DNA of 64,000 nucleotides from Mixta sp. Marseille-Q2659 (GCF_940807255.1 NZ_CALNWY010000006.1:125389-189388); one strand, 5' to 3'. Counted from the stretch's first letter, positions 50,315-59,608 are shown. The notes: a model not told the origin generated them from the sequence alone. Numbers and translations are program-made.

Positions 50315-50645
50315 GCTATTACCTGATAAAATCACTGATTCATAAATTATATTTTTTAATTTATTCCCCCTTTAATATTTTCATTATTACCTTTATACCA
50401 ATGGTAAAAATCTACTAATAAATAACAGGCTTTTTTTACGCCAAAGAAGATTAATAATGCTGAGAAAATATCAATGCCTCGCTGGCAGGGCGCCGCAAGG
50501 TGGAGAGAGTTGTGCAAAACAATATAGTAAGACAACAGATAAGAGATTAAAAAGGCATTCCTTTTTTTCTGCTCATTAAAATCACTTCTTTAATTATGAT
50601 TTCATTACAGAGGTAACCAGACGGTTTAATTAGCGCAAGTTTTAT

Positions 50646-50816
50646 TTATACCGTTATTGAAGGCGCCATGATAGTCATTCCGTTATGAATATTGCTGTCG
50701 GTAATGCAAAGGCTTTTAAAAATGATGGCGGCGATCAGGATCGCCTTTTGCTGCTTCATGGTTGCTTCTCCTTGCCTTTCGGCACGTAAGAGGCTACCTT
50801 TATGTTGTCGAAGCAT
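50646..50816 (-). pseudogene. Decayed Hok/Mok-type toxin gene (type I toxin-antitoxin remnant)
   Basis: The reading from ATG 50816 begins MLRQHKGSLLRAERQGEAT and runs in frame into a Hok-like start at 50759, MKQQKAILIAAIIF. This layout, a mok extension in frame with hok, is that of chromosomal mokC-hokC. After residue 14 the membrane-spanning part of Hok (about 13 residues) is missing. The tail KSLC...IHNGMTIMAP lines up loosely with the KDLCEVRIRTGQTEVAV end of Hok. The product would be 37 residues against 49-52 for active Hok. The ribosome-binding site AAGGCAAGGAGAAG and the upstream block CTTGAGGCTTTCTGCCT typical of hok loci are retained. Probably inactive. Confidence 0.7.
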
Positions 50817-50860
50817 AAAGATGGGCCTCAAGTTGTTTTATAGTCACTTGGGGCTTTTCT

Positions 50861-50892
50861 CTTTCTGCCTTTGTTATGCTTAAGGCAGAAAG
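50861..50892. other. hok-leader hairpin
   Basis: The inverted repeat CTTTCTGCCTT / AAGGCAGAAAG lies upstream of the mok start on the minus strand. It matches the position and sequence of the conserved stem in hok mRNA leaders, where the antisense Sok RNA is also encoded. Whether a Sok RNA is still made on the plus strand cannot be told. Confidence 0.5.
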
Positions 50893-51219
50893 CCTCAAGC
50901 ACCCGCAGCAATACTACTCGCCATTATTATTGAGCGCAATTCATTCTATTGTTATCACCAGCAAAGTGACTTTATAAAAATAGTGGATTCGCTAATATAA
51001 GCCTTCAAAACACAGCATTTTTAGCTTTACGATAAATATAGCCACGCCGTTAAATGAACAGTTATAATTAAGAGAATCTTAAAAGCAAAAAATTAGATTG
51101 GCAGAATAATAAATAATATTTTATGTTAGATAAATCCATAATTAATTTGTTTGATTATATTGATAACACGTCTTATTAAAATTTAACTGACTTATCGCCC
51201 AGGCTATACAGATTAGGTT

Positions 51220-51429
51220 GTCTTTACCTGCCAGTGCGGCAGTAAACCGCGATCAGTTCCATGATCAAGTGCGCGTGATCTTTCTAAGCTGCCTGTACGG
51301 CAGTGAACTAGCCTGGCTCTATGCCCACAAAAACGAATCCTTTCTAAGCTGCCTGTACGGCAGTGAACTAAGATTATGGCTATAGCCTCCAGAACTCCAG
51401 GTTTCTAAGCTGCCTGTACGGCAGTGAAC
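51220..51429 (-). CRISPR. Small type I-F CRISPR array, 4 repeats and 3 spacers
   Basis: Three identical 28-base repeats (51281-51308, 51341-51368, 51402-51429) read on the minus strand as GTTCACTGCC...CTTAGAAA, the type I-F repeat. A fourth copy at 51220-51247 matches at about 20 of 28 positions and is the degenerate trailer-end repeat. Spacers are 33, 32 and 33 bases (51248-51280, 51309-51340, 51369-51401). The array would be transcribed on the minus strand with its leader at about 51430-51580. No cas gene lies in this window, so the array is either orphan or served by cas genes elsewhere. Confidence 0.95.
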
Positions 51430-51580
51430 TGTAGATAATAAAGGCTAACTTATTGGACGTAAAACCTTTTACCTGAACTATGCTTCAAAACCCTTTTTTA
51501 CCGGCCCTCTTTTCCATATCGATAAATCAATAACTTATAACGACAACTGAAAAAAGGGTTTTACCGCTTTAGCTATTGCA
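51430..51580 (-). promoter_or_regulatory. Probable CRISPR leader
   Basis: An AT-rich block immediately upstream of the intact repeat end of the array. It includes AAACCCTTTTTTCAG and TAAGTTATTGATTTAT on the minus strand, motifs like those seen in I-F leaders. A 13-bp inverted repeat, AAAACCCTTTTTT (51487-51499) / AAAAAAGGGTTTT (51550-51562), spans its middle. Confidence 0.55.
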
Positions 51581-51610
51581 GCCCGCTTATTTTCTCTTTA
51601 CTAAGCGGGC
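51581..51610 (-). terminator. Hairpin after cueO
   Basis: The 9-bp stem GCCCGCTTA / TAAGCGGGC with a 12-base loop lies 38 bases past the cueO stop. The loop is rich in A/T; probably an intrinsic terminator. Confidence 0.6.
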
Positions 51611-51647
51611 CTTATATAGCGAGCAAGCGTCAGCAAACCGGTAGCCG

Positions 51648-53261
51648 CTATTCGACGGTAAAGCCCAACATCATCCCGGTATCTTCATGTTCCAGCAGAT
51701 GACAGTGCGCCATATACGCTTGCTGCGCACTGGCTTTATGGTTAAAGCGCACCAGTACTTCGCTGCGCCAGCCTTCTACATGAACCGTATCCTTCCAGCC
51801 CTGCCGATGCGGCGCTGGCGGCTTACCGTTTTCAGAAAGAATGCGAAACTGTGTACCGTGAATATGGAATGGATGCAGCATCGCATCGCCTTCGCCGGAA
51901 ATTGTCCACTTCTCCAGCTGCCCCTGCTTCACCGCAAACATCGGCTTATTCATATCAAACGCCATGCCGTTGATTTTATTTCCTTTATGGAAATCGTAAC
52001 CGGCAGCAGCCTGCGGCGACATCGTTGCGCCTGCATGGTTCTGATGTGGCATCTCCGCCATCGCGTGATCTTGTGCTGTATCCAAATGTTGCGCATGCCC
52101 GCCTGTGCCCTGCGGCATGGCATGTCCGGCCATCGCCTGTTTGCCATAACGCTGTTGCAGCGCCAGCATTCCTAACCGATCCAGCTCTGGATCCATCATC
52201 AGTTGAAGCCAGCGCGTCGGCAGATTGTCACTGGCGGGCAGCGGCGGTAGATCCACCAGCTTATCCGGCAGCGTGCCGCTGGCCATCACCCGCAGCGGCA
52301 AAATATGCAGCAGCGGCAACGGCGCATCAAACGGTGCCAGCGTCATGCCCATCTGATTTACCGGCAGCGTTAACAGATCAAACGCTTTGCCGTCGCCAGT
52401 ATTCACCAACACCTCAAAACGTTCGCCAGGCAGCATCAGCAGCGTCTCGACTTTTACCGGCTCGGACAGCAGGCCGCCATCGCTGGCGATCACATACAGC
52501 GGTCGGCCATCGCTGGCGGCCAGATTCAGTGAACGCGCATTGCAGCCATTTAACAGCCGCAAACGCAGCCAACCGCGCGGCACCGCCTGCTGCGGATAAG
52601 GCACGCCGTTGGTCAGCATTAAATCGCCAAACCAGCCTACTGCGGCGCGCATAACGTCCAGTTGATAATCAATTTTGCTGCCGTCCGGCGTCAGCTGCTT
52701 ATCCTGCAAAATGACCGGAATATCATCTACGCCCCACTGCTTCGGCAGCAGCAGCTTCTCTGACGCCTCGTCGCGCAAGATCACCAGGCCAGCCAGCCCC
52801 TGCGCCACCTGATAGCCGGTTTTACCATGCTGATGTGGATGGAACCAGCAGGTCGCCGCAGGCTGATCGGGCGTAATGCCGACGGTGCGCCGGGCACCAG
52901 GCGCGATCTCCGCCTGCGGGCCGCCGTCCACCTCGCCCGGCACTTCCAGACCGTGCCAGTGAACCGTGGTCGCCTGCGGCAGACGATTATCAATCTGTAC
53001 GCGTAGCGTTTTCCCGCGCGTCATCTCAATCGCCGGACCGAGCAGCGCACCGTTATATCCCCAACTGTTTACCGCCTTGCCGTTCCAGTGGCTAACGCCC
53101 GGCTGAGCAATCAAACGCACCGCGCCATGAATATCTGGCGTCAACAAATCGGGGATCGGCAGCGCCGGACGACCGGCCGCCAGCGCCCGGCTATTCCAGA
53201 AGGGCAACAGTCCCGCCGCGCTTAACGCGGCGGTCAATTTAAGAAAGTCACGGCGCTGCAT
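51648..53261 (-). CDS. cueO: Multicopper oxidase CueO
   Basis: CueO oxidises Cu(I) in the periplasm and protects from copper. The 537 residues (E. coli 516) begin with a Tat signal, [17 protein letters not shown]. The copper-site motifs are [14 protein letters not shown] near 100, [17 protein letters not shown] near 140, [13 protein letters not shown] near 467, and the final [17 protein letters not shown] with the T1 Cys and Met. A His/Met-rich insertion (roughly residues 375-425, [20 protein letters not shown]) covers the substrate copper site as in E. coli. Upstream lies a CueR-type promoter. It is flanked by yacC-speED, as in E. coli. Confidence 0.97.
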   Translation of the reverse strand: MQRRDFLKLTAALSAAGLLPFWNSRALAAGRPALPIPDLLTPDIHGAVRLIAQPGVSHWNGKAVNSWGYNGALLGPAIEMTRGKTLRVQIDNRLPQATTVHWHGLEVPGEVDGGPQAEIAPGARRTVGITPDQPAATCWFHPHQHGKTGYQVAQGLAGLVILRDEASEKLLLPKQWGVDDIPVILQDKQLTPDGSKIDYQLDVMRAAVGWFGDLMLTNGVPYPQQAVPRGWLRLRLLNGCNARSLNLAASDGRPLYVIASDGGLLSEPVKVETLLMLPGERFEVLVNTGDGKAFDLLTLPVNQMGMTLAPFDAPLPLLHILPLRVMASGTLPDKLVDLPPLPASDNLPTRWLQLMMDPELDRLGMLALQQRYGKQAMAGHAMPQGTGGHAQHLDTAQDHAMAEMPHQNHAGATMSPQAAAGYDFHKGNKINGMAFDMNKPMFAVKQGQLEKWTISGEGDAMLHPFHIHGTQFRILSENGKPPAPHRQGWKDTVHVEGWRSEVLVRFNHKASAQQAYMAHCHLLEHEDTGMMLGFTVE

Positions 53262-53291
53262 AACGGCATCCTTTATCGCAATGGGGGCGTT

Positions 53292-53322
53292 ATCCTAAAC
53301 CCTGCCCCAACGGCAAAGTCAA
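53292..53322 (-). promoter_or_regulatory. CueR-type promoter of cueO
   Basis: On the minus strand TTGACT (53322-53317) and TAGGAT (53297-53292) are 19 bases apart, the overlong spacer typical of MerR-family activators. The spacer contains the dyad ACTTTGCC - GGCAGGGT, matching the CueR operator pattern. cueO is CueR-activated in E. coli. Confidence 0.75.
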
Positions 53323-53452
53323 GTCATGTGCCTGAGCGCGCACCACAGAATCAACCGGTTTTTAGCACAAACGGCAACAAAGCGTAAAAATGGCCTGAAG
53401 CCCATTGATAACTGTGCTAACGTCAGATGATTGCAATTTTTAGAGAATGATT

Positions 53453-53800
53453 ATGAAGAAAGGCATCAAAGTCCTGCTGCTGTCGGGGCTTCTTGGCTTC
53501 TCCTCCACCAGCTTCGCGCTTAGCGAGTCGGAAGCGGAAGACCTGGCGGATTTAACCGCGGTATTTGTCTATCTGAAAAATGATTGCGGCTATCAGGATC
53601 TGCCTGATGCCCAGATTCGCAAGGCGTTGGTGTTTTTCGCCCAGCAAAACCGTTGGGATTTAAGCAACTACGCCAGCTACAACATGAAAGTATTAGGTGA
53701 AGAGAGCTATCGTGATCTAAGCGGAATTGCTGTTTCGAACGATAAAAAATGTAAGTCGCTGGCGCGTGATTCACTCAGCCTGCTGGCTTACGTAAAATAA
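53453..53800 (+). CDS. yacC: YacC family periplasmic protein
   Basis: A conserved protein of unknown function with a Sec signal peptide (MKKGIKVLLLSGLLGFSSTS, cleavage near SFA/LS). From 53453 it has 115 residues, as in E. coli, and the mature part is nearly colinear: LSESEAEDLADLTAVFVYLKN and CKSLARDSLSLLAYVK. Two cysteines (DCGYQ and KKCKS) probably form a disulfide. An ATG at 53447 would add two residues; GAGA spacing favours 53453. It precedes speED, as in E. coli. No pathway can be assigned. Confidence 0.9.
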   Translation: MKKGIKVLLLSGLLGFSSTSFALSESEAEDLADLTAVFVYLKNDCGYQDLPDAQIRKALVFFAQQNRWDLSNYASYNMKVLGEESYRDLSGIAVSNDKKCKSLARDSLSLLAYVK

Positions 53801-53907
53801 TCTCCCGCCCTGCGCTCTCCTGCTGCTAATTTGACCGTGCAACCCCCGGCAGAGTTAGCTATGATGTGCCGCCCAATTTTCATGGCTATTCTGAGGAGAG
53901 CCCCACC

Positions 53908-54774
53908 ATGGCCCAAAATGAAATTTGGTATGAAACGCTTCATGCCGGCTTCGGACAATATTTTACGGTAGATAAGGTTCTCTACCGGGAAAAAACCGAG
54001 CATCAGGATCTGATTATCTTCGAAAATGCGGCCTTCGGTCGCGTCATGGCGCTGGATGGCGTGGTGCAAACCACCGAGCGCGATGAGTTCATCTATCACG
54101 AAATGCTGACCCATGTTCCGCTGCTCGCCCACGGCAACGCCAAAAAGGTGTTAATCATCGGTGGCGGCGACGGCGGCATGCTGCGTGAAGTGAGCCGTCA
54201 CGCCGGGCTTGAGCAGATCACAATGGTAGAAATCGACGCAGGCGTGGTCGAATTTTGCCGTCAGTATCTGCCGAACCACAGCGCTGGCGCCTATGACGAT
54301 CCGCGCTTCCGTCTGGTAATTGACGATGGCGTTAATTTCGTCACGCAGACCAGCGAAAAGTTCGATGTGATCATTTCCGACTGCACCGATCCGGTGGGAC
54401 CGGGCGAAAGCCTGTTTACCTCCGAGTTCTACGCAGGCTGTAAACGCTGCCTTAATGAAAATGGCATCTTTGTGGCACAGAATGGCGTCTGCTTCCTGCA
54501 ACAGGACGAAGCGGTCACCAGTCATCGCAAGCTGGGCCATTATTTTAGCGATGTCAGTTTTTATCAGGCGGCGATTCCGACCTATTACGGCGGCATTATG
54601 ACTTTTGCCTGGGCCAGTGATAATCCGGCGCTGCGTCAGCTTGACGTCGCGACATTGCAGGCGCGTTTTGCGTCCGCAGGCCTTAACTGCCGTTACTACA
54701 ATCCGGCAATCCATACGGGCAGCTTCGCTCTGCCGCAATATCTGATGAATGCGCTGTCAACCGGGCATTTATAA
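53908..54774 (+). CDS. speE: Spermidine synthase
   Basis: SpeE transfers the aminopropyl group from decarboxylated AdoMet to putrescine, releasing MTA that MtnN (encoded at 19929) can clear. The 288 residues equal the E. coli length. The motifs are [16 protein letters not shown] near 80-95, [10 protein letters not shown] near 107, and [13 protein letters not shown] near 158 with the catalytic Asp. The start at 53908 follows GGAGAGCCCCACC. speD is 14 bases downstream and forms the speED operon. Confidence 0.98.
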   Translation: MAQNEIWYETLHAGFGQYFTVDKVLYREKTEHQDLIIFENAAFGRVMALDGVVQTTERDEFIYHEMLTHVPLLAHGNAKKVLIIGGGDGGMLREVSRHAGLEQITMVEIDAGVVEFCRQYLPNHSAGAYDDPRFRLVIDDGVNFVTQTSEKFDVIISDCTDPVGPGESLFTSEFYAGCKRCLNENGIFVAQNGVCFLQQDEAVTSHRKLGHYFSDVSFYQAAIPTYYGGIMTFAWASDNPALRQLDVATLQARFASAGLNCRYYNPAIHTGSFALPQYLMNALSTGHL

Positions 54775-54788
54775 GGGGGTGAACTAAA

Positions 54789-55598
54789 TTGCAAAAGCTG
54801 AAACTACATGGCTTCAACAACCTGACGAAAAGCCTGAGTTTTTGTATCTACGACATTTGCTATGCGAACAGTGAGGCCGAGCGCGACGGCTATATTGCCT
54901 ATATCGATGAGCAATATAATGCCAACCGCCTGACTGAAATCCTGACCGAGACCTGCTCGATTATCGGTGCCAACGTGCTGAATATTGCGCGTCAGGATTA
55001 TGAACCGCAGGGCGCCAGCGTCACCATTCTGGTCAGCGAAGAGCCGATCGATCCGAAAGATATCGATAATTCGGAGCATCCAGGCCCGCTGCCGGGTTCG
55101 GTGGTCGCCCACCTCGATAAAAGTCATATTTGCGTCCATACCTACCCGGAAAGTCATCCCGAAGGCGGGCTCTGCACCTTCCGCGCCGATATTGAAGTCT
55201 CCACCTGCGGCGTTATTTCACCGCTGAAGGCGCTTAACTATCTAATCCATCAGCTGGAATCTGACATCGTTACCGTCGATTATCGCGTGCGCGGTTTTAC
55301 CCGTGATGTAAACGGCGTGAAGCACTTTATCGATCATGAGATCAACTCAATACAAAACTTTATGTCGGAAGATATGAAGGCGATGTATGACATGGTCGAT
55401 GTGAACGTTTATCAGGAAAACATCTTTCATACCAAGATGTTGCTGAAAGAGTTCGATCTCAAACATTACCTGTTTAACACCCGACCGGAAGATCTGAGTC
55501 CGCAGGAACATAAGCGGATTACCGATCTGTTGTGGAAGGAAATGCGTGAAATCTACTATGGCCGCAATATTCCTGGAATTGGCCTGAAAACGCAGTAA
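54789..55598 (+). CDS. speD: S-adenosylmethionine decarboxylase proenzyme
   Basis: SpeD decarboxylates AdoMet to supply SpeE. The start is a TTG at 54789 behind a strong GGGGGTGAACTAAA, giving [15 protein letters not shown] and 269 residues (E. coli 264). Self-cleavage occurs before Ser112 in [14 protein letters not shown], which creates the pyruvoyl cofactor; the neighbouring His and Cys in [20 protein letters not shown] are conserved. The C-terminus is five residues longer than in E. coli. A terminator follows directly. Confidence 0.97.
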   Translation: MQKLKLHGFNNLTKSLSFCIYDICYANSEAERDGYIAYIDEQYNANRLTEILTETCSIIGANVLNIARQDYEPQGASVTILVSEEPIDPKDIDNSEHPGPLPGSVVAHLDKSHICVHTYPESHPEGGLCTFRADIEVSTCGVISPLKALNYLIHQLESDIVTVDYRVRGFTRDVNGVKHFIDHEINSIQNFMSEDMKAMYDMVDVNVYQENIFHTKMLLKEFDLKHYLFNTRPEDLSPQEHKRITDLLWKEMREIYYGRNIPGIGLKTQ

Positions 55599-55611
55599 AG
55601 CGTTGCTTTGC

Positions 55612-55635
55612 CGGGGCGGATTTACCGCCCCGTTT
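55612..55635. terminator. Terminator between speD and the DeoR-family gene
   Basis: The perfect 8-bp stem CGGGGCGG / CCGCCCCG with loop ATTTA is followed by TTTCGTT, 14 bases past speD; it can serve both convergent units. Confidence 0.88.
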
Positions 55636-55638
55636 CGT

Positions 55639-56403
55639 TCAGGGGTTGGCCAGCATCAGTTGAAAATGCTGTTCTCTTAGCTGCGCCTGCGCTTCTTCAC
55701 TAAGCCTGCCATCGGTAATGACCTCCGTCAGCGCCTGTAAAGGCGTCACGCAAAAGAGCGACCAGGAACCATATTTGCTGCTATCAGCCAGCAATACGCG
55801 CCGACGCGCATTAATCAGCAGATCCTGCTTCAGCCCCGCTTTCTCTTCCGTTGGCGTCGTAATCCCCTTTTCCAGGCTCCAGGAGTTACAGCTGACAAAA
55901 GCGATATCAGGATGAATCGTGCGCAACAGGCGACGACCATGTTCACCAATGCACGACTGGCTGGAATCATCAATACGCCCGCCGATAATCGTCACTTCAA
56001 TTTGCCGAAAGCCGGAAAGAAACAGCGCAATATGCAGATCGGCGGTGATCACCCGCAGCGGCAGATGGGTAAGCTGACGCGCCAGCTCCAGCATGGTAGT
56101 GCCCGCATCCAGCACCACCGCATCACCAGCTTTAACCAACGCAGCGGCTTCACGGGCGATTGCCTGCTTCTCTACCAGGTTGCGCTGGATCTTTTCTGAA
56201 GTCGTGGGCTGTTCAGGAATAAAACGGTTTAACGTTACGCCGCCATGCGTCCGGCTGATTACCCCTTCACGATCCAGCTTGATCAGATCGCGGCGGATAG
56301 TGGCGGGCGAGGCGGAGATGGCCGTCACCAGTTGATCAACAGTAACCAGATTATGGCCCTTCAGGTAATCCATAATCTGGTCGAGGCGACTTTGTCCTTT
56401 CAT
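55639..56403 (-). CDS. DeoR/GlpR family transcriptional regulator
   Basis: A sugar-phosphate-sensing repressor of 254 residues. The N-terminal winged helix contains [20 protein letters not shown] with the typical RRDL and RTHGG features (about residues 20-55). The C-terminal DeoRC sensor has [14 protein letters not shown] near 100 and [14 protein letters not shown] near 210. It is the last gene of a leftward unit with permease, DtnK-like kinase and PdxA2-like enzyme; the same regulator/pdxA2/kinase association (YgbI-type) is known for threonate and erythronate gene clusters. It probably represses this unit and perhaps the divergent one. Confidence 0.9.
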   Translation of the reverse strand: MKGQSRLDQIMDYLKGHNLVTVDQLVTAISASPATIRRDLIKLDREGVISRTHGGVTLNRFIPEQPTTSEKIQRNLVEKQAIAREAAALVKAGDAVVLDAGTTMLELARQLTHLPLRVITADLHIALFLSGFRQIEVTIIGGRIDDSSQSCIGEHGRRLLRTIHPDIAFVSCNSWSLEKGITTPTEEKAGLKQDLLINARRRVLLADSSKYGSWSLFCVTPLQALTEVITDGRLSEEAQAQLREQHFQLMLANP

Positions 56404-56409
56404 CTTTCC

Positions 56410-57393
56410 CTATGCAAGTTGCATCGCAAGTTGAATCGAGACGGCCATGCTCTCAGACTTCGCTTTACCTGTCCAGGCAATATCAAAGGCGGTGCCGTGG
56501 TCTGCCGAAGTGCGAATAAACGGCAGGCCCGCCGTAATATTGACCCCGTCATAAAAGCCCAGCAGCTTAAGTGGAATATGGCCCTGATCGTGATACATCG
56601 CGACCACCATATCGTACTGGCCTTCATAACATTGCAGATAAACGGTATCGGGCGGACAAGGGCCGTAAGCGTCGATACCTTTCGCCTGCATCGCTTTGAT
56701 CGCCGGACCAACGATAGTAATTTCTTCATCGCCGAACAGGCCATTCTCGCCAGCGTGTGGATTAACGCCAGCCACCGCAATACGCGGATGCGTATTGCCA
56801 ACGCGCCGCAGGAAGGTATCCGCCATGCCGATCACCGTTTCTACGCGCGGCTGATTCAGGGTATCGAGAAATTTACGCAGCGCGATATGCGTCGTCACGT
56901 GGATCACTTTCAGCCGGTCGGTAAACAACACCATGGCGTAATCTTTACTGTTGGTCAGCTGTGCCAGCAGCTCGGTATGACCCGGATAGAGATGGCCCGC
57001 AGCGTGCAGCGCCTCTTTATTCAGCGGCGCGGTGGCAATGGCATGAACCTCACCCGCCAGCGCCAGTTCGGCAGCGCGCTTCACGCAGCGATAAGCGAGA
57101 TCGCCCGCCTGTGCCTGCACTTTGCCCGGTACTAGTGCCTGCGGATCGGCCAGCGGCTCATCCAGCACGTTAATGGTTCCCGGCGCAAAGCGCGCCTGGG
57201 ACGCCGTCTCAATGCTGCGCAGCGCAACCGCTGGCAACTGGCTCTGCGCCATAATGCGCCTGAAGGTCTCAAGACACCCCACCACAATTGCCGGCGCGCC
57301 GTTTAACTCCCCTTCCGTCAGCGCTTTAATAATGATCTCCGGGCCAATTCCCGCCGGATCGCCCATGGTTACGGCAATGGTCTTAGTGGTCAC
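56410..57393 (-). CDS. pdxA2: PdxA2-type 4-phospho-D-threonate 3-dehydrogenase
   Basis: A PdxA-family NAD-dependent, metal-dependent dehydrogenase of 327 residues, the length of Salmonella PdxA2. The PdxA2 branch oxidises and decarboxylates 4-phospho-D-threonate or erythronate to dihydroxyacetone phosphate. The markers are AVTMGDPAGIGPEI at the N-terminus, and metal-binding His residues in YPGHTELL, VTTHIALR and YHDQGHIPLK. The start is GTG 57393 behind GAGGAG; it overlaps the dtnK 3' end by 11 bases. Partnership with a DUF1537 kinase argues for the acid-sugar branch rather than vitamin B6 synthesis. Confidence 0.9.
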   Translation of the reverse strand: MTTKTIAVTMGDPAGIGPEIIIKALTEGELNGAPAIVVGCLETFRRIMAQSQLPAVALRSIETASQARFAPGTINVLDEPLADPQALVPGKVQAQAGDLAYRCVKRAAELALAGEVHAIATAPLNKEALHAAGHLYPGHTELLAQLTNSKDYAMVLFTDRLKVIHVTTHIALRKFLDTLNQPRVETVIGMADTFLRRVGNTHPRIAVAGVNPHAGENGLFGDEEITIVGPAIKAMQAKGIDAYGPCPPDTVYLQCYEGQYDMVVAMYHDQGHIPLKLLGFYDGVNITAGLPFIRTSADHGTAFDIAWTGKAKSESMAVSIQLAMQLA

Positions 57394-58642
57394 AGTACAT
57401 CTCCTCAATAAACGAAAGCGCGTCGCAAAGCGCGTTCTCAGAACCAAAACCGCCGGCTTTGGTAATCACCGGCAAATCATCAAGATCGCTGTTGATAAAG
57501 CAGCCGCAGGGAATACAGGGCGCCGCCTCCTGCTGAATGCGGTAGCCCTGCGCGCCCAGCGCCTGCGCCACCGCGATAGCGGTATCGCCGCCGGTAAGAA
57601 ACAGCCCGCCGATACGCGCGCGTTCGGTAATCGCCAGCGTCAGTTCGCCGAGGCGCCGGCTCAGCCGTTCGCCCAGTTCCGCGCGGCTGCACTGAAATTG
57701 CTGACACAGCGCATCGACCTGGCGGCGATCGTCCATGCTGCGGCTGGTGCGTACAATGCAGTGACGCCCGTCGGCGAGCAGCGCGCTCGCCTGCTTTGCC
57801 AGCAGGTCGACAGATGCCTCGTCGCGCAGCAACTGCGCCGCATCCGCCTCCACCGCCTGCGCGCGCCGGTTGCGCAGCGCCAGCTCAACCTGACGCCGCG
57901 TCGCCTCGCTCATTGAGCCGGCGATGGTCAGCACCGGCAGGCTCTGCCGCGCGGCAACGCAGGCGCTGGCAGGCAGCGCGGCAGCGAGCCCGGCGGCGCC
58001 GACCAGTAGCGGAGGCGCCTCCAGCGCCAGCGCCGCTTCGGCAATCACGGCCAGATCCCCTTCGGTAAGCGCGTCGATCACCACAATAACGGGCGTCTGC
58101 TGCCGGCAGCGGCGCAACTGCGCGGACAACGCGCCGCCGCGCACCGTCGCCAGCGGGATTTCGGTTACCGGCAGCCGGCTCTGCTGCGCCACAATCTGTT
58201 GAATACGCGACGCGACAATCGGCGTGCGCGGATCGCTGGCGTATTCGGTTTGCGCCAGCGGCGTCTGATCCACCAGGCATTCGCCGTGTAAGGTGGTGCG
58301 GCCCGCGCCGGGAATGGCGGCGGCGACCAGCGCCAGATCTCTGCCGCTGGCCAGCAGCGCCGCCTCGATTTCCGCGCCGATATTGCCGCGAAAGGTGGAG
58401 TCGATTTTCTTGTAGATCAGCAAATCTTTCTGACGCCACGGCGCCAGCGCCTCCTGTACCGCCTGCGCCGCCGCCGCCGCATCAAGCGCGCGGCTTTCGG
58501 TGTTGATCACCAGCACATCGGCGCGGCGCGACGGCGGCTGCTGCGCTGAAAGCATCACTTCGGTGTGCGCGCCTTTTTTCGCCAACTGAACGCCGGTATC
58601 GTTGGCGCCGGTAAAGTCATCGGCGATGACAACCATTTTCAT
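57383..58642 (-). CDS. dtnK: DUF1537 four-carbon acid sugar kinase (DtnK/OtnK family)
   Basis: A kinase of 419 residues that phosphorylates a C4 acid sugar such as D-threonate at O4. The N-terminal substrate domain begins MKMVVIADDFTGANDTGVQL, with the typical KKIDSTFRGNIGAE near residue 78. The C-terminal ATP domain has GGLFLTGGDTAIAVAQALG near 338-356 and VITKAGGFGSENAL near 394-407. PdxA2 encoded next would use the product, giving DHAP. Whether threonate or erythronate is preferred cannot be decided here. The gene begins nine bases after the permease stop. Confidence 0.9.
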   Translation of the reverse strand: MKMVVIADDFTGANDTGVQLAKKGAHTEVMLSAQQPPSRRADVLVINTESRALDAAAAAQAVQEALAPWRQKDLLIYKKIDSTFRGNIGAEIEAALLASGRDLALVAAAIPGAGRTTLHGECLVDQTPLAQTEYASDPRTPIVASRIQQIVAQQSRLPVTEIPLATVRGGALSAQLRRCRQQTPVIVVIDALTEGDLAVIAEAALALEAPPLLVGAAGLAAALPASACVAARQSLPVLTIAGSMSEATRRQVELALRNRRAQAVEADAAQLLRDEASVDLLAKQASALLADGRHCIVRTSRSMDDRRQVDALCQQFQCSRAELGERLSRRLGELTLAITERARIGGLFLTGGDTAIAVAQALGAQGYRIQQEAAPCIPCGCFINSDLDDLPVITKAGGFGSENALCDALSFIEEMYCDH

Positions 58643-58651
58643 AACGTCTCC

Positions 58652-59583
58652 TTAATTCGCTGCGTTGCGCTTTGCAACCCAGGAAGTTAACAGCGGGGTG
58701 AGGATCGCCGTGGTGATCACCGACGCGGCGATAAGCGGCGCGGCGGCTGAAGCCACCCCGGCCAGTGACGGATCGGCCTGCGCGATAGCGAGCGGCGTCG
58801 CTACCGCATTGCCGGCGGTACTGGCGGCGGCGGCGCCGGCAATGCCCGTGCCGCCGACCAGCCTATCGACGCGAATAGTAAAGAAACCGCCAATCAGCGT
58901 GGTGATAACGCCCAGACCGATGCCCGCCACGCCGCCCTGTAACAGCATCTCCAGATGGATGCCGGCGCCCAGCGCAAAGGCGAAGAAAGGGATCAGCAAC
59001 GGGCCGCCACGGGTCAGGAAAGCGCGCATTTCGCTGTCCAGATTGCCCAGCAACATGCCGACTATCAGCGGGATCAGGATGGCGACCAGCGCCATCAGCG
59101 GAATGTTCGCCATGCCGGCGGCGCCCAGGGCGATCATGGTGAAAAACGGGCCGTCATTCAGCGACAGGACAGAGATGGCGCCTACGTCGCGCTCATCGCC
59201 GAACTCGCCGGCCAGCGCGGCATACAGCCCGCCGTTAGAGTTACTCATGGCGGAAATAATCGCCAAGCCGCTTAATCCCCAGATGCCGTCAGGGCCGCAC
59301 AGAAGCTGAACGCCCAGCCCCAGCGCCACGGCCACCAGCAGCTTGGTCAGGGTAATGGCGCCGCCCTGCAACAGCGCGCGCGGCGCCGCCTTCACGCTGA
59401 TGCCGGCGCCCATGCAGAGCAGAAACGCGCCGATCAACGCCGCCGCGCCATCTTTAAACAGCGCGGAGGTAAAGCCGCCTATCTGTAGCGCCTGCGGAAA
59501 GAAGGTATTCAGCGTCGCGCCCAGCGCCAGCGGCAGCACCATCATGCCGCCAGGTATTTTTTCTATTCCTGTTTGATTCTCAT
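58652..59583 (-). pseudogene. KdgT-family 2-keto-3-deoxygluconate-type permease, N-terminal frameshift
   Basis: A KdgT-family proton symporter, probably for the acid sugar used by DtnK. The main reading from 59545 (298 residues) lacks the normal N-terminus. A good start exists at ATG 59583 behind GGAGGGG, reading MRIKQ, but it hits TAG after six codons. One base added in the GG at 59568-59569 would give MRIKQGIEKIPGGMMVLPL, which matches the KdgT N-terminus MQIKRSIEKIPGGMM. So a single-base loss (GGG to GG) has broken the start. The rest, with LSNSNGG-type AMSNSNGGLYAAL and FFAFALGAGI, is intact. Internal initiation at 59545 is possible. Confidence 0.85.
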
Positions 59584-59608
59584 CACGTCCCCTCCGTTTT
59601 ACGTCGAT

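Larger units (their letters stand above)
50315..51219. other. AT-rich intergenic segment
   Basis: About 900 bases, clearly richer in A and T than the flanking core genes. It contains the decayed hok/mok locus described separately. From 50315 to 50645 and from 50893 to 51219 I find no gene I can support, no tRNA and no insertion sequence. Base composition and content suggest acquired or decaying DNA between two chromosomal blocks. Confidence 0.7.

Noticed and set aside
50457..50579. 40-codon frame MLRKYQCLAGRAPQ... in the AT-rich gap
   Set aside because: Short, no ribosome-binding site, no family resemblance; may be a chance frame or fragment of a lost gene.
50646..50831. Intact Hok toxin
   Set aside because: The membrane helix is too short and the conserved C-terminal part is degraded; only a remnant is supported.
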